Assembly: GCA_002321895.1 (NCBI GenBank)
Contig: DCMZ01000015.1
Span: 1 to 64,000 of the forward strand
Length of the DNA: 64,000 bases
Origin: Bdellovibrionaceae bacterium UBA1609
Lineage (GTDB): Bacteria > Bdellovibrionota > Bdellovibrionia > Bdellovibrionales > UBA1609
Direction: 5' to 3'
Both the position numbers and the translations under genes were made by a program. Below, piece after piece: positions 9,491 to 19,586 of the stretch. Within the stretch, counting starts at the first letter, position 1, and the number at the start of each line of letters is the position of its first letter. The notes under the pieces are model-generated. The model did not search any database and was not told the DNA's origin. It saw nothing but the letters and a program-made list of their open reading frames with translations.

Positions 9491-12400
9491 GTGGAACGTG
9501 TGCGGATAAAAAAAAGTTATTTCGGCTTGGGATTGGGCTTAGCTGCCCTTCTACTACTTTCCGGGTGTACGAAACAAGACCTCAATGGATTTTTAGGATC
9601 CGGTGACAGTGATTCGATAAGCGAACTCCCCGGCTCTGACTCCTTAACCATTGATAATTTTATAATATCCAATCCATCTTCAGAGAATTTTCAACTCACC
9701 TTCGATTACGAAGGTGACGCGAACAACAACGCAGCTGTCGACGCATATGTTTGCAGTATTGCCACGACGCCAGGATGCGATCCAAAAACTGGAACTAAAG
9801 TTACTTTCGAGAAAAGTAGTGGCGAACTGATTGCCTATGTGGATTTAACCGTCGCTCCCTTTAGTGCGGGAGACCTAGTAAAGTTTTCCGTTGAGGTGGC
9901 AGACCCAGATGGAGTGAATGGACCTCGGGAGAAAAGCGGTTATGTGATCGTACCGGATTCAGATGATCCTCGGCTGATCACTCAATTGGGATACATTTCT
10001 ACCGGGTCAAAAAACGATAGTGGAAACAATGAATACATCAATGATATAGCAACTGATTCCAACGGAAATGTGTATTTAGCTGGTTACACTGCTGGTGCCA
10101 TAGGTGAAATGGGTGCTGGAGACAATGATGCACTTATCATTAAATTAGATTCTGATGGAAATCTAGATACCTCATTCGGTGGTGGCGATGGCATCGCGCA
10201 ACTGGGAAATATCACTATCGGCCCCAATGCCAATGGTGATGATCGTCTTTATGCCATTGTAGTAGACTCTGAAGGAAATGTATTTGTTGCTGGAGATACA
10301 GAAGGCTCTCTAGGTGAAGCCAATGCGGGTAGCAATGACATTTTTGTTGCTAAGCTAACAGCCTCTGGAAACCTAGACACTTCATTTGGCGGTGGTGATG
10401 GGATCGCGCAACTGGGAAACGTCACTATCGGTGCCGCAGCTAGCAGCCTGGACACTGGAAGAAGTGTCGCTCTTGATTCTTTGGGAAACATTTATGTGGG
10501 TGGCCGCACAGGAGCATCGCTCGGAGAAGCTAATGCCGGTAATTATGATATCTTAGTAGCAAAATTCAATTCAGCGGGTTTACTTGATACTTCGTTCGGT
10601 GGCGGCGATGGGATTGCACAGTTGGGTAATGTAACTATAGGTTCCGGCGCTAGTGGTGCAGAAATCTTAAGTGATATATTTATTGATGAAAATGATAATA
10701 TATTTATTGGCGGAAGCACTTACGGCTCTCTCGGTGAGGCCAATGCCGGTAACTATGATGCCTTTGTCGCAAAAATGGATTCTGATGGGGCTTTGATCAC
10801 AGCCTTCGGCGGTGGTGATGGAATTACTCAACTTGGAAATGTCACCATCGGTGCAAATGCCAGCGGAAGTAATCAAATCTATGCTTTAAAATTAGATGCT
10901 AGTGGAAATATTTTTATAACCGGTCGAACATTGGGTGATTTAGGTGAAACCAGTGGTGGTTCCTATGATGCTTTTCTCGCGAAACTGGATTCGACGGGAG
11001 CGTTAGACACCTCATTTGCCGGTGGCGATGGTATAGCGCAATTAGGCAATACAACTGTTGGTGGTGGCGCTAGCAGCTTTGATTATGCAAGAGATTTACA
11101 TTTGGACGCGAGCGGAAATATTTTAATAGTCGGAGAAACCCCAGGCTCCATGGGAGAAGCCGTAGCCGGAGTGAATAACGACATTTACGTAGCTAAATTT
11201 GACTCCCTAGGAGATTTAGATACCTCTTTTGGTGGGGGAGATGGCATTTTACAGCTCGGAAACGTTACCGTAGGCAGTCCAGCTACAGGCCTTGAAATTG
11301 GAATGGCCATCACCGGAGATAGCAGTGGAAACTTGTTTACTACAGGTTATACCAATGGCTCATTGGGGGAATCTAGTGGTGGAGAGAATGATGCCTATGT
11401 CGTAAAACTTGATTCTGACGGAACACTTGTCTCTTCTTTCGGCGGTGGTGATGGCATTGCGCAACTGGGCTATAACACCGTGGGCGGTGGAGCCAGTGGG
11501 GGCAACTCCCTAACCAACCTAGTACAAGATGCTAGCGGAAACACCTTTTTCGTAGGAACTACAGAAGGCTCTCTTGGAGAGGCAGCCGGTGGCCTTACTG
11601 ACATTATCGTCATTAAACTGAATCCTTACGGTAAACTGGATACCTCTTTTGGCGGTGGTGATGGCATCGTGCAGTTGGGTAAAGCGACCATTGGATCTGG
11701 AGCTGATAATTATGATTATGCTTACTCCATTGTGCTAGACGCCAGTGGAAACATTTTTATCGGTGGATCAACGGGTGGCTCTTTAGGAGAAGCTAACGCT
11801 GGATCCAACGATATTTTTGTAGCTAAATTCGACGCAACAGGAGCATTGGACACCTCTTTTGGAGGTGGCGATGGCATCGCACAATTAGGCAATGTCACTG
11901 TCGGGGCCGCCGCAAGTTCTACCGATTACGCTTACTCTATGGTTTTAGATGCCAGTGGGAATATTTATCTCGGTGGAAACACTTATGGAGGTTTAGGAGA
12001 AACCAATGCTGGTGGTGCGGATGCTATTGTAGTTAAACTGAATTCCACGGGAGCTTTAGACACTTCTTTCGGTGGTGGCGATGGAATCGCCCACCTTGGA
12101 AGTGTCACAGTTGGAGCTGCAGCCAGCCAACAACAATATGCTAAAAAAGTGGCCTTAGACGGCGTTGGGAATGTGTATCTTACTGGAGAAACTAGTGGAG
12201 ACTTTGGTGAAGCCACTGGTGGTGGCAATGACGCCTTCCTGGCGAAACTCAATTCATCTGGGGTTTTAGATGCCACCTTCGGTGGTGGCGACGGAATTGT
12301 CCAACTGGGAGACACAACAATGGGGGCGGCTGCCGATAATGTTGAAGCTGTAAATGCCATCTTTATAGATACCAGCAATAATATATACATAGCGGGAGAA

Positions 12401-12904
12401 TCGAACGGTTCACTGGGTGAAGCCAACTCCAGTGGTTACGATGCCTTTGTTGCTAAGATTGACTCCAATGGCGCCCTCGTCACTGCTTTCGGTGGTGGAG
12501 ATGGTATTGCCCAGCTGGGTAACGTCACGATGGGAGCTGCAGCCAATGGAGCGGAATACGTCACTGCTATCCAATTAGATAGTAGTGGAAACATTTATCT
12601 CGCAGGAAAGACCGATGGCTCATTGGGCGAAGCCAATGCCGGTGGTTACGATGCCTTTGTTGCAAAACTCGATTCCTCAGGAAGCTTGGATACCACCTTT
12701 GGTGGAACAGACGGCATAGCCCAATTAGGAGCCACATTGGTAGGAACCAATGCTAGCTCAGAAGAATTTATTAACACCCTCTATATTGGTTCCGGCGGTA
12801 ATCTATTTTTAGGTGGAGGCACCAATGGGTCACTGGGTGAAGCCAATGCCGGTGATTATGACATTTTTATCAGTCAACTGACGCCTTCAGGAGACGCCCC
12901 TTAA
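9491..12904 (+). CDS. Lipoprotein with 14 propeller repeats (SBBP/delta-60 type), copy 2
   Basis: This 1137-residue paralogue of the preceding gene also starts with GTG, behind AGAGGCAGAA. The lipobox is LLSGC (C26). The same N-terminal domain (about 47-155) and 14 repeats of about 70 residues follow. Repeat order corresponds one to one with copy 1, so the whole gene was duplicated after the array had formed. Calcium-like DxDxDG patterns (DSDGN, DPDGV) occur but their binding role is unproven. The product is probably exposed at the cell envelope; adhesion or scaffolding is a guess. The stop shares TTAA with the stop of convergent aspS. Confidence 0.9.
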   Translation: MERVRIKKSYFGLGLGLAALLLLSGCTKQDLNGFLGSGDSDSISELPGSDSLTIDNFIISNPSSENFQLTFDYEGDANNNAAVDAYVCSIATTPGCDPKTGTKVTFEKSSGELIAYVDLTVAPFSAGDLVKFSVEVADPDGVNGPREKSGYVIVPDSDDPRLITQLGYISTGSKNDSGNNEYINDIATDSNGNVYLAGYTAGAIGEMGAGDNDALIIKLDSDGNLDTSFGGGDGIAQLGNITIGPNANGDDRLYAIVVDSEGNVFVAGDTEGSLGEANAGSNDIFVAKLTASGNLDTSFGGGDGIAQLGNVTIGAAASSLDTGRSVALDSLGNIYVGGRTGASLGEANAGNYDILVAKFNSAGLLDTSFGGGDGIAQLGNVTIGSGASGAEILSDIFIDENDNIFIGGSTYGSLGEANAGNYDAFVAKMDSDGALITAFGGGDGITQLGNVTIGANASGSNQIYALKLDASGNIFITGRTLGDLGETSGGSYDAFLAKLDSTGALDTSFAGGDGIAQLGNTTVGGGASSFDYARDLHLDASGNILIVGETPGSMGEAVAGVNNDIYVAKFDSLGDLDTSFGGGDGILQLGNVTVGSPATGLEIGMAITGDSSGNLFTTGYTNGSLGESSGGENDAYVVKLDSDGTLVSSFGGGDGIAQLGYNTVGGGASGGNSLTNLVQDASGNTFFVGTTEGSLGEAAGGLTDIIVIKLNPYGKLDTSFGGGDGIVQLGKATIGSGADNYDYAYSIVLDASGNIFIGGSTGGSLGEANAGSNDIFVAKFDATGALDTSFGGGDGIAQLGNVTVGAAASSTDYAYSMVLDASGNIYLGGNTYGGLGETNAGGADAIVVKLNSTGALDTSFGGGDGIAHLGSVTVGAAASQQQYAKKVALDGVGNVYLTGETSGDFGEATGGGNDAFLAKLNSSGVLDATFGGGDGIVQLGDTTMGAAADNVEAVNAIFIDTSNNIYIAGESNGSLGEANSSGYDAFVAKIDSNGALVTAFGGGDGIAQLGNVTMGAAANGAEYVTAIQLDSSGNIYLAGKTDGSLGEANAGGYDAFVAKLDSSGSLDTTFGGTDGIAQLGATLVGTNASSEEFINTLYIGSGGNLFLGGGTNGSLGEANAGDYDIFISQLTPSGDAP
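9967..12900 (+). repeat. 14 tandem coding repeats of about 210 bp, second array
   Basis: The unit is the same as in the first array (DGIAQLG to LDTSFGGG). It covers nearly all of the gene after its N-terminal domain. Equal repeat number in both genes points to constraint or recent duplication. Confidence 0.9.
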
Positions 12905-14715
12905 TCGGGGCTATTTCCCTCAAGAGCTTTCTTAGCAAGGCCATTCAATTGAACGCCTACCTCTTGCAATTGCTCTCGCTCCACAACACTAGGCGCTTCC
13001 GCCATAAGATCGGTGGCCTTAGCTGTTTTTGGAAAGGCGATCACATCACGGATAGCATCCACTCCTAAAACCAACATCACCAGTCGGTCTAAGCCCCAGG
13101 CAAATCCACCATGTGGAGGAACTCCATACTCAAGTGCCTCTAAAAAGAAACCAAACCGATGTTTTGTCTCTTCATCCGACATTCCAAGAGCTTTAAACAT
13201 GGAGCGCTGGATATCGGTTCGGTGGATACGAATACTTCCACCACCGATTTCATACCCATTACAAACCAAATCATAAGCTCGGGCTTTGATCTCTCTAAAA
13301 GTCTTTTCCTCGCCCTTTTCCAAGGCTTCCACATATTCGTCTTTTGCCATAGTGAACGGATGATGGCAGGCCACATAACGCTTCTCTTCGGGATCGTAAT
13401 CCAATAACGGGAAGTCAACGACCCAACAGAATTTATCTTTCGACTTATCTGTAAGCCCTAACTCTTCACCCAAGCGATCCCGCAATGCTGCCAACGAGGC
13501 ACACGTGGAATGAAAATCATCCGCCACAATAAAAACGGCTCCACCCTTTTCGCCACCGGCGGCGTTAAAGATTTGTTGAAAATCTTCATCACTAAAAAAT
13601 TTAGAAATAGGAGACGTCAATGCGCCATTTGCGTCCGCTTTGATCCAGACTAAGCCCTTAGCTCCATAGTTTTTTGCATGGGTGGTGAGCTTATCCATTT
13701 GTCCACGAGAATATTCACCCGCTCCAGGAGCCGCGACACCCTTAATCACATCTCCCCGACCAGCCACATCATCAAAAACTTTAAAACCCTTACCTGAAGC
13801 CACTTCCGTTAAATCAACCAACTTCAGTGGGTTACGCAAATCAGGCGCATCTTTACCATAGGTGTTCATGGCTTCCATGTAGGTCATATGAGGTACATCC
13901 CCAATGTCCACGCCCTTCACTTCTTTCCAAATAAGACGAGCCAACCCTTCGTTGATGGCCATCACATCGTCCATATCCACAAAGCTCATCTCAATATCGA
14001 TTTGGGAAAACTCAGGCTGTCTATCGGCTCTTAGATCCTCATCACGAAAACAACGAGCCACTTGAAAGTAACGATCCATGCCACCAATCATTAACAACTG
14101 CTTCAAAGTCTGTGGACTTTGCGGAAGGGCATAAAAATGCCCTAGGTTCACCCGACTGGGAACCAAGTAGTCTCTCGCACCCTCCGGCGTGGATTTGTAT
14201 AAAATGGGAGTTTCCACTTCTGTAAATTTATTATCAGAAAGATAGTTCCGTGCCACCCGACACACTTCGTGGCGCACCTGTAGGTTGTGTTGCAAACGCT
14301 CACTACGAATATCTAAATAGCGGTATTTAAGACGAAGATTCTCGCCCACTTTTTTATCATCCACTTGAAAAGGTGGAGTTTTAGCTCGACTTAAAATTTC
14401 ACACTGGCTGGCAACCACTTCCACTTCACCGGTAGGAATATTTTTATTGATCATGCCTTCAGGCCGCGCGGTCACTTCCCCATGAATGGCCACAACAAAC
14501 TCATTGCGAAACTCTTTTGCTAATTCAGTTTGTGCCTCTTGTGGATTCAGAGTGATTTGTACAATGCCATATTTATCTCGAAGGTCGACAAAAACAAGTC
14601 CGCCATGATCGCGCCGAGTGTCCACCCAACCCATCAAGGTCACCTTTTGACCCACGTGCTCTTTCGTTAATTCTCCACAAAAATGACTGCGCTTTTGCTC
14701 GCTCACAAATTTCAC
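12901..14715 (-). CDS. aspS: Aspartyl-tRNA synthetase
   Basis: This class II synthetase charges tRNA-Asp with aspartate. The N-terminal OB-fold anticodon domain opens with [10 protein letters not shown] and contains [11 protein letters not shown]. Motif 2 lies in [18 protein letters not shown], and motif 3 in [15 protein letters not shown]. Between them is the bacterial GAD insertion domain. I choose GTG at 14715 because AAAGGAG sits six bases before it and the OB fold starts ten residues later. This gives 604 residues, close to the usual 590. An in-frame TTG at 14772 would only add an unlikely leader. Whether the enzyme also charges tRNA-Asn cannot be told from the sequence. Confidence 0.97.
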   Translation of the reverse strand: MKFVSEQKRSHFCGELTKEHVGQKVTLMGWVDTRRDHGGLVFVDLRDKYGIVQITLNPQEAQTELAKEFRNEFVVAIHGEVTARPEGMINKNIPTGEVEVVASQCEILSRAKTPPFQVDDKKVGENLRLKYRYLDIRSERLQHNLQVRHEVCRVARNYLSDNKFTEVETPILYKSTPEGARDYLVPSRVNLGHFYALPQSPQTLKQLLMIGGMDRYFQVARCFRDEDLRADRQPEFSQIDIEMSFVDMDDVMAINEGLARLIWKEVKGVDIGDVPHMTYMEAMNTYGKDAPDLRNPLKLVDLTEVASGKGFKVFDDVAGRGDVIKGVAAPGAGEYSRGQMDKLTTHAKNYGAKGLVWIKADANGALTSPISKFFSDEDFQQIFNAAGGEKGGAVFIVADDFHSTCASLAALRDRLGEELGLTDKSKDKFCWVVDFPLLDYDPEEKRYVACHHPFTMAKDEYVEALEKGEEKTFREIKARAYDLVCNGYEIGGGSIRIHRTDIQRSMFKALGMSDEETKHRFGFFLEALEYGVPPHGGFAWGLDRLVMLVLGVDAIRDVIAFPKTAKATDLMAEAPSVVEREQLQEVGVQLNGLAKKALEGNSPD

Positions 14716-14860
14716 TGTGTGCTCCTTTTCCCAAACCTCAACTTTACTGCCAGTGTGGGCGAATAGGTGCAAGAAATTGCCTAGTTAATGCGCTGCATTC
14801 AAGTCCTCTGATAAAGTCCTCATAGCACATCTCTAGACAAGAATTTGTAAATCCATTAAT

Positions 14861-15175
14861 GTGTCGATCATGCCAAAAGTAAAAGTACAATCCACATCAC
14901 AATTGTCCGCCCAAGAATCCTACGATCGCCTAAAAGGGCTGTTGGATAATAACCCCGACATAACTACCTATGATCCTTCATTCACTTGTAATTTTAATGA
15001 TGGAAAACTGACTGGTAATGCTGAAGGGAAGTTATTTAAGGCGGGATTTAATGTAGAACACTCCGGCGCTTTTAGTACTGTCACTATCGAATTGGATCTC
15101 CCCATGAAGCTTTCTCTTGTAAAAGGAGTTATCCAGAAAAAATTACAGGCCAATTTAGATAAAGCTTTGTCGTAG
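14861..15175 (+). CDS. PHA-granule-system-like small protein
   Basis: This 104-residue cytoplasmic protein resembles the polyhydroxyalkanoic acid system family (PF09650). It has alternating beta-strand patterns (FTCNFNDGKLTGNAEG, VTIELDLP) and a C-terminal amphipathic helix. Members bind PHA granules or act as small structural proteins; the match is by pattern only. It may begin at GTG 14861 or at ATG 14870; neither has a clear ribosome binding site. The stop is 12 bases before the preferred rpoH start, so the two are likely co-transcribed. Confidence 0.7.
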   Translation: MSIMPKVKVQSTSQLSAQESYDRLKGLLDNNPDITTYDPSFTCNFNDGKLTGNAEGKLFKAGFNVEHSGAFSTVTIELDLPMKLSLVKGVIQKKLQANLDKALS

Positions 15176-15187
15176 GATGTGGCTAGC

Positions 15188-16183
15188 ATGTCTGACCAAG
15201 AAGATGAAAACAATGAGGAGCTGGAATCAGAAGTGATAGAAATATCACCGGATGAGGACACCTCCGATTCCGATGGGACCGGCAGCGAAAAAACGCTGAT
15301 TGTCAGTGAGTCCAAAGAGGCGGCACTCTCACCCAATGATCCTGTAGCTCAGTATATGAAAGAGGTGGGTCGCTATCCACTGCTGTCTAAAGAAGAAGAG
15401 CGAGCACTCGCGATTCAACTTTACGAACATGGTGATCAGGCGGCCGCGGAAAAATTGGTCACAGCCAACCTACGTTTTGTTGTAAAGATCGCTCTCGAGT
15501 ACGCTAAATTTGGAGCCAAGCTCATTGATCTTATTCAAGAGGGCAATGTGGGCCTTATGCACGCCGTAAAGGAATACAACCCCTACAAAGATGTAAAGCT
15601 GATCACCTATGCGGTTTGGTGGATTAGAGGTTATATTCAAGAGTACTTGATGAAACAATACTCGATGGTAAAAATCGGAACCACAGCCAATCAGAGAAAA
15701 CTTTTTTACCGCTTACAAAAAGAAAAAGAAAACCTAGAGCGTTTTGGCACACAGACGGTCATTAAACAATTGAGTGGAAAACTAGGCATACCCGAAGAAG
15801 AAGTGGAACAAATGGCCCAAAGGATGTCGGGGCGTGACCTCAGTTTAAATGCTCCTGTGGATGCATCCGACACAGGTTCCGAAATGATGGATTTTCAATC
15901 CGATGATGGAGAGATTGCTCCCGACGATATGGTGGCCCTAAAAGAGCAAATCGATATTTTAACTAACGCCGTGGTTAAGCTTAAAGAAAGCCTCAATGAC
16001 CGAGAAATGGAACTTTTAGAAGACCGTTTACTTTCCGACGATCCAGTCACGCTACAGGAGATTGGCGATCGGCATGGGGTAAGCCGAGAGGCCGTTCGAC
16101 AAATGGAAAATCGTTTAATGAAGAAGATCAAAGATATTTTAATGGACGAAGAGGACATTAAAGAGATCAAAGACCTCAATTAA
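15188..16183 (+). CDS. rpoH: RNA polymerase sigma-32-type factor (heat-shock sigma)
   Basis: The protein is a group 3 sigma-70-family factor of 331 residues. An acidic, serine-rich head (about 40 residues) precedes region 1.2 (NDPVAQYMKEVGRYPLL). Region 2 follows with NLRFVVKIALEYA, DLIQEGNVGLMHAV and YAVWWIRGYIQEYL. Just after it is QRKLFYRLQKEK, matching the RpoH box (QRKLFFNLR) that separates RpoH from RpoD. Region 4 ends with the helix-turn-helix LQEIGDRHGVSREAVRQ. It should direct heat-shock transcription. ATG 15188 is preferred because TAGGAT lies nine bases before it; GTG 15179 is a less likely start. The long acidic head is unusual for RpoH. Confidence 0.9.
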   Translation: MSDQEDENNEELESEVIEISPDEDTSDSDGTGSEKTLIVSESKEAALSPNDPVAQYMKEVGRYPLLSKEEERALAIQLYEHGDQAAAEKLVTANLRFVVKIALEYAKFGAKLIDLIQEGNVGLMHAVKEYNPYKDVKLITYAVWWIRGYIQEYLMKQYSMVKIGTTANQRKLFYRLQKEKENLERFGTQTVIKQLSGKLGIPEEEVEQMAQRMSGRDLSLNAPVDASDTGSEMMDFQSDDGEIAPDDMVALKEQIDILTNAVVKLKESLNDREMELLEDRLLSDDPVTLQEIGDRHGVSREAVRQMENRLMKKIKDILMDEEDIKEIKDLN

Positions 16184-16200
16184 TCCCTAATGTTTTCTAT

Positions 16201-16587
16201 TTAATGTTTATGATCTTGGGGCTCGCCAACCATGGTGACCATAATTTCTCTGATGCTATATTTTAAAACGCCATTTTTAATGGCCGGACTTTGATTTAAT
16301 TTGGATTTTGCATCGTCTAAACTCAGACCCTGTAAAATTAAAACCGTCTCACTCTGATCCTTGTAAGACCCGGCCAATAATACAAACTTTTGATGATAGA
16401 GGTCTTTTAAAAAGAAGATATGATCACCAATGTTCTTTTGCTTCTTAAAGGGCTTTTCTGCCTCCCACTGAGGACCCTTGGCAAATTGGACGGAATAGCT
16501 CACCGTTCTCTTTTTAAGATGAGCCGATGAGGTCAATGGTCCCATTCCCACAATTAGACATATCAAAGTGATCCAAAACCTAAACAT
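16201..16587 (-). CDS. Secreted YciI-like domain protein
   Basis: The protein has 128 residues. A signal peptide (about 1-22, ending TSSAH) is followed by a YciI-like fold: HIFFLKDLYHQKFVLLAGSY, LILQGLSLDDAKSKLNQSP and VLKYSIREI match the YCII family order. YciI proteins are usually cytoplasmic ferredoxin-like dimers of about 95 residues. An exported version is less common, and its substrate is unknown. The gene converges on rpoH with only 17 bases between them and is divergent from the YHYH lipoprotein. Confidence 0.75.
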   Translation of the reverse strand: MFRFWITLICLIVGMGPLTSSAHLKKRTVSYSVQFAKGPQWEAEKPFKKQKNIGDHIFFLKDLYHQKFVLLAGSYKDQSETVLILQGLSLDDAKSKLNQSPAIKNGVLKYSIREIMVTMVGEPQDHKH

Positions 16588-16651
16588 AAGTCATAGTAAA
16601 ACCGATAGATCTGCATAGCAAATTTAATTTCCCTATATATAGGATGGATTT

Positions 16652-17593
16652 ATGAAATTGTTGATACTTTTAGGTTTATCTCTTTCGACAGGACTTTTAG
16701 GTTGTTCAAGTTCATCCAGTTCCGGCACCAGCGCAACAAGTCTTAACGATGTAGAACTCACCAACCTCAGTGGTGATTGCTCTGAGTACACGGGAAGCTT
16801 TACTTCAAGTATCACCGACTTGGGCACATCCACATCCTTCTCTGGCAGTTTAGTGATCTCCTCCGGCTCAAGCACATGTACGTTTGTCTCCAATGGAATT
16901 CCCAATCATGATGTGAATGATTCGGACTCCTTTGCCACAGACATCGCTGAGGTTTCACAGACTTTTAGTATCACGAGCTCACCCACTGATGGGTCTTCCG
17001 ATACGGACCTCTCACTGTCGGTGGACAATGGGATTTTCCTCAACGGAGCCAAACTGGATCTACTTCCTGCGGCCTGCTACGGCATTGGTAGCGAACCCTT
17101 GGGAAGTGAAAAGATTGGTTGTGATGACGACGATACCCCATGGAGATATGACCCCATGTACTCCGGCAATGACTTTGGAACCGATTCTCACAACGCCCAC
17201 ACGCAGCCGGATGGAGCCTACCATTATCATGGAAACCCATTGGCCCTATTTGACAATGACAGCCCTACAGAGCCGTCTGGCGTGATTGGATTTGCAGCGG
17301 ATGGATATCCCATTTATGGACCTTACATTGAAGACGGTAGCTCAATTCGAGAGGTTGTCTCCGGTTACACTTTAAAATCGGGCTCAAGAACCAGTCAATC
17401 TGGCGAGGGTGCTTTTCCTGGTGGAACCTGGGACGGGACCTTTAGAGATGACTATGAATACACAGGGGCCGGCGATCTGGATGAATGCAATGGCATGACT
17501 GTAGACGGGCAATATGGCTACTACGTTACCAATGCTTTTCCATGGGTGATGAATTGCTACAAAGGCACTCCCGACTCTACGTTTACAAAATAA
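16652..17593 (+). CDS. YHYH-domain lipoprotein
   Basis: The 313-residue product has a lipobox LLGC (C18) followed by a serine run, so it is an envelope lipoprotein. The second half is a YHYH domain: DSHNAHTQPDGAYHYHGNP and GFAADGYPIYGPY are its signature histidine and glycine-rich motifs. The conserved histidines suggest metal binding, but the family's function is unknown. The closing part (NGMTVDGQYGYYVTNAFPW) is also typical. The start follows AGGATGG with good spacing. Confidence 0.87.
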   Translation: MKLLILLGLSLSTGLLGCSSSSSSGTSATSLNDVELTNLSGDCSEYTGSFTSSITDLGTSTSFSGSLVISSGSSTCTFVSNGIPNHDVNDSDSFATDIAEVSQTFSITSSPTDGSSDTDLSLSVDNGIFLNGAKLDLLPAACYGIGSEPLGSEKIGCDDDDTPWRYDPMYSGNDFGTDSHNAHTQPDGAYHYHGNPLALFDNDSPTEPSGVIGFAADGYPIYGPYIEDGSSIREVVSGYTLKSGSRTSQSGEGAFPGGTWDGTFRDDYEYTGAGDLDECNGMTVDGQYGYYVTNAFPWVMNCYKGTPDSTFTK

Positions 17594-17621
17594 AAAAAGG
17601 GTCGCCCTTTCGGACGACCCT
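17592..17621 (-). terminator. Rho-independent terminator for the gene at 17671
   Basis: On the minus strand a hairpin with arms AGGGTCG and CGACCCT is followed by seven T. It lies about 50 bases past the stop of the minus-strand secreted protein. The hairpin may also slow transcription from the YHYH gene, whose stop is at 17593. Confidence 0.75.
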
Positions 17622-17670
17622 ACCCCAATGAGATTTGGTTACCGAGGTAACCATTTCCCCCCTATTTAAA

Positions 17671-18531
17671 TTATCTCAAAACATCTGCGCTAATGGCGTA
17701 CTTTCCACGGCTTCCAAAAAGATTCGGAGACGTCACTTCCACTTCGATCATTTGCACAGCACGCCCGGCGACATGAGCCTGTTTCAAATCACCATCTCTT
17801 AAAGTACCTTCTAGCTCAACCAAACGATCCACACGGCCAGTGATGTAATGTAAATAGACAGCTTCCACTCTCACCTTTTCTTTCGTTCCCTCAAGAACCA
17901 CGTTCCGCACATGACTTCCACTAAGTTGGAAAGTATGTCTTTCGGTTATAAATTTATCGGCTTTCTCTTCGCCCAAGTGAACATTCACAACACGACCATG
18001 ATGTCTCCCTGGCGGTAAAGGCGGAAGAGGTCTTGGTCTTGGAGCTGGGCGCACCGGTGGTTGTGGTGTAGGACCGACGTTACGATTGTCTTCCAGTAAT
18101 AAAACGATGGCTTTGATTTTTACATTACCACGAGTCTCTAACTTCCAAGGCCCATCATTAGCTCTACCACGAGCGTGATTCTCTAAAAGAACTCGATCAA
18201 AAGTTCTGGGCAGATCGCTATCAAACTCTCTCGCATTTCCAGATAATCCTTTTAGATCTTGTGACATACCATCTATAAGTAATTCTACGGTTCCATTACC
18301 CTGCTTTGACTTAGCAATCACTCGAACGGCTTCCAATTTAAAATCAGATGCACGCATTCCAGTTTGTTGACGAAGCTCTCGTTTTAAACCAATCTGTTGG
18401 TTTCCCCGAAGAGTTTGATTCAGCTCCAGCCGAACCCGCTCCCGAGCTTCTGCTTTATTGTTAACTCCACTAAAAGCTGTAAGTGCCAATGCAGCTACGG
18501 CAAGCTTTTTCCCAAGTGTAAGTGTTCCCAT
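17671..18531 (-). CDS. Secreted two-lobed protein with proline-rich linker
   Basis: The protein has 286 residues from ATG 18531, which follows GGGGGGAAATC. A TTG twelve bases upstream is not preferred. The signal peptide ends near KAEA. Two basic beta-rich lobes follow (about 30-145 and 175-286), joined by a Pro/Arg linker (PPVRPAPRPRPLPPLPPG, about 152-172). Both lobes carry similar phrases about charge and strand order (VRVIAKSKQGNG, VYLHYITGRVD), so they may be an ancient internal duplication. I recognise no family. Confidence 0.75.
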   Translation of the reverse strand: MGTLTLGKKLAVAALALTAFSGVNNKAEARERVRLELNQTLRGNQQIGLKRELRQQTGMRASDFKLEAVRVIAKSKQGNGTVELLIDGMSQDLKGLSGNAREFDSDLPRTFDRVLLENHARGRANDGPWKLETRGNVKIKAIVLLLEDNRNVGPTPQPPVRPAPRPRPLPPLPPGRHHGRVVNVHLGEEKADKFITERHTFQLSGSHVRNVVLEGTKEKVRVEAVYLHYITGRVDRLVELEGTLRDGDLKQAHVAGRAVQMIEVEVTSPNLFGSRGKYAISADVLR

Positions 18532-18699
18532 GATTTCCCCCAATGTTTCTGTATTTATTAAAAAACGATCCAGCGTTCGGGGTTTGCTTGAGCACAGGAT
18601 GTGCCAAAGTTGAATTGTGGATTATTTCTTTCTGGCGGACTTTCAGAGCCGTTTCGACTCTAGGCCCAAAGTGTCAAATTGCAGGTCTGATGCTTTTTG

Positions 18700-18732
18700 A
18701 TACCGAACATGCGTTTTGACACTTGCTCGGTA
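18700..18732. terminator. Possible hairpin after the flagellar operon
   Basis: Arms ATACCGA and TCGGTAT, each extended by a CA/TG pair past one mismatch, lie about 10 bases past the stop of the last flagellar-operon gene. A T run follows only in the plus direction, so its role as terminator for the minus-strand operon is uncertain. Confidence 0.35.
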
Positions 18733-18739
18733 TTTTTGC

Positions 18740-19558
18740 CTAGGCCTCCGAAGAGGACCAACTATTTAAAACCGAACGGATGAGTTGCGATACTATAAAT
18801 GGCTTTTCTATCACTTTTAAATAGCCGTTCACTTGAAGTTTTTCAAAAAGGGATTTCTCCCCTTCAAATGTCTTTGGATTATAAGTCACGATGACATGCT
18901 CTAGTCCGGGATGAGCCACAATCTCTTTAACTATAGGAAGCCAATTTCGCTTTGGAATTCCATCCAAGTCCACAGCGAGCGCATCCACATCATTAGAAAC
19001 CCGTTCTAAGTCAAACTGGCCAAACCGGTATCGCTGTACCCCAATGTGTTGCGCTTCACGAAATACGGAATCCACCAAGTGAAAAAGGGCACCATCTCCG
19101 CACAATACGCCCACCAGACGCCTTTTCACTGCCCTCGTATTGGGGGTTTCATAAATATCAGGTAGTTCTCGGGTTTTAACAATATGTTGAAACAAAGACT
19201 CTTGTTGAACCACACCCACTATTTCGTGTTTTTGAGTTTGTTCATTAATAGATACAACAGGAGCATGACCCAATTTATTTCTCACCAAAAATTCCGGGGC
19301 CGAATGAATCATATCGATATTAATAGTTTTCAAATTACGGGACATATATTGATGAACCGGACGGTCCATTAATACATTTAGATCTTCATTTCTAGAAATA
19401 GCTTTTAACAGATCTGATTTTGTGAATATACCCGTTAATTGCTCAGCCCCATCTTCCAATAATAGATAGGAACTATCGGTATCCACTAAAATTTGGATCG
19501 CCTCTCTGACGGAAATCTCAGAGTTTCTAATAGTACAGGGAGAGGTTCTGAATTTCAT
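18740..19558 (-). CDS. CBS-pair protein with C-terminal receiver-like domain
   Basis: This 272-residue cytoplasmic protein closes the flagellar operon, 28 bases after fliA. Residues 1-130 hold two CBS motifs (SVREAIQILVDTDSSYLLLE; MIHSAPEFLVRNKLGHAPVV), which usually bind adenine nucleotides. Residues about 148-268 look like a response-regulator receiver: LVGVLCGDGA, an acidic AVDLDGIP at the strand-3 position, VIVTYN, and EKPF with the conserved Lys. The first acidic pair is degraded, so phosphorylation is doubtful. Its place suggests a regulator that links nucleotide state to motility or FliA activity. That is inference. Confidence 0.8.
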   Translation of the reverse strand: MKFRTSPCTIRNSEISVREAIQILVDTDSSYLLLEDGAEQLTGIFTKSDLLKAISRNEDLNVLMDRPVHQYMSRNLKTINIDMIHSAPEFLVRNKLGHAPVVSINEQTQKHEIVGVVQQESLFQHIVKTRELPDIYETPNTRAVKRRLVGVLCGDGALFHLVDSVFREAQHIGVQRYRFGQFDLERVSNDVDALAVDLDGIPKRNWLPIVKEIVAHPGLEHVIVTYNPKTFEGEKSLFEKLQVNGYLKVIEKPFIVSQLIRSVLNSWSSSEA

Positions 19559-19586
19559 GATGCCGTTGTCTGGTTATTGGTCTAGA

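Noticed and set aside
13013..13418. Frames of 80-90 codons inside aspS
   Set aside because: They lie wholly within a conserved synthetase gene and lack starts with ribosome binding sites.
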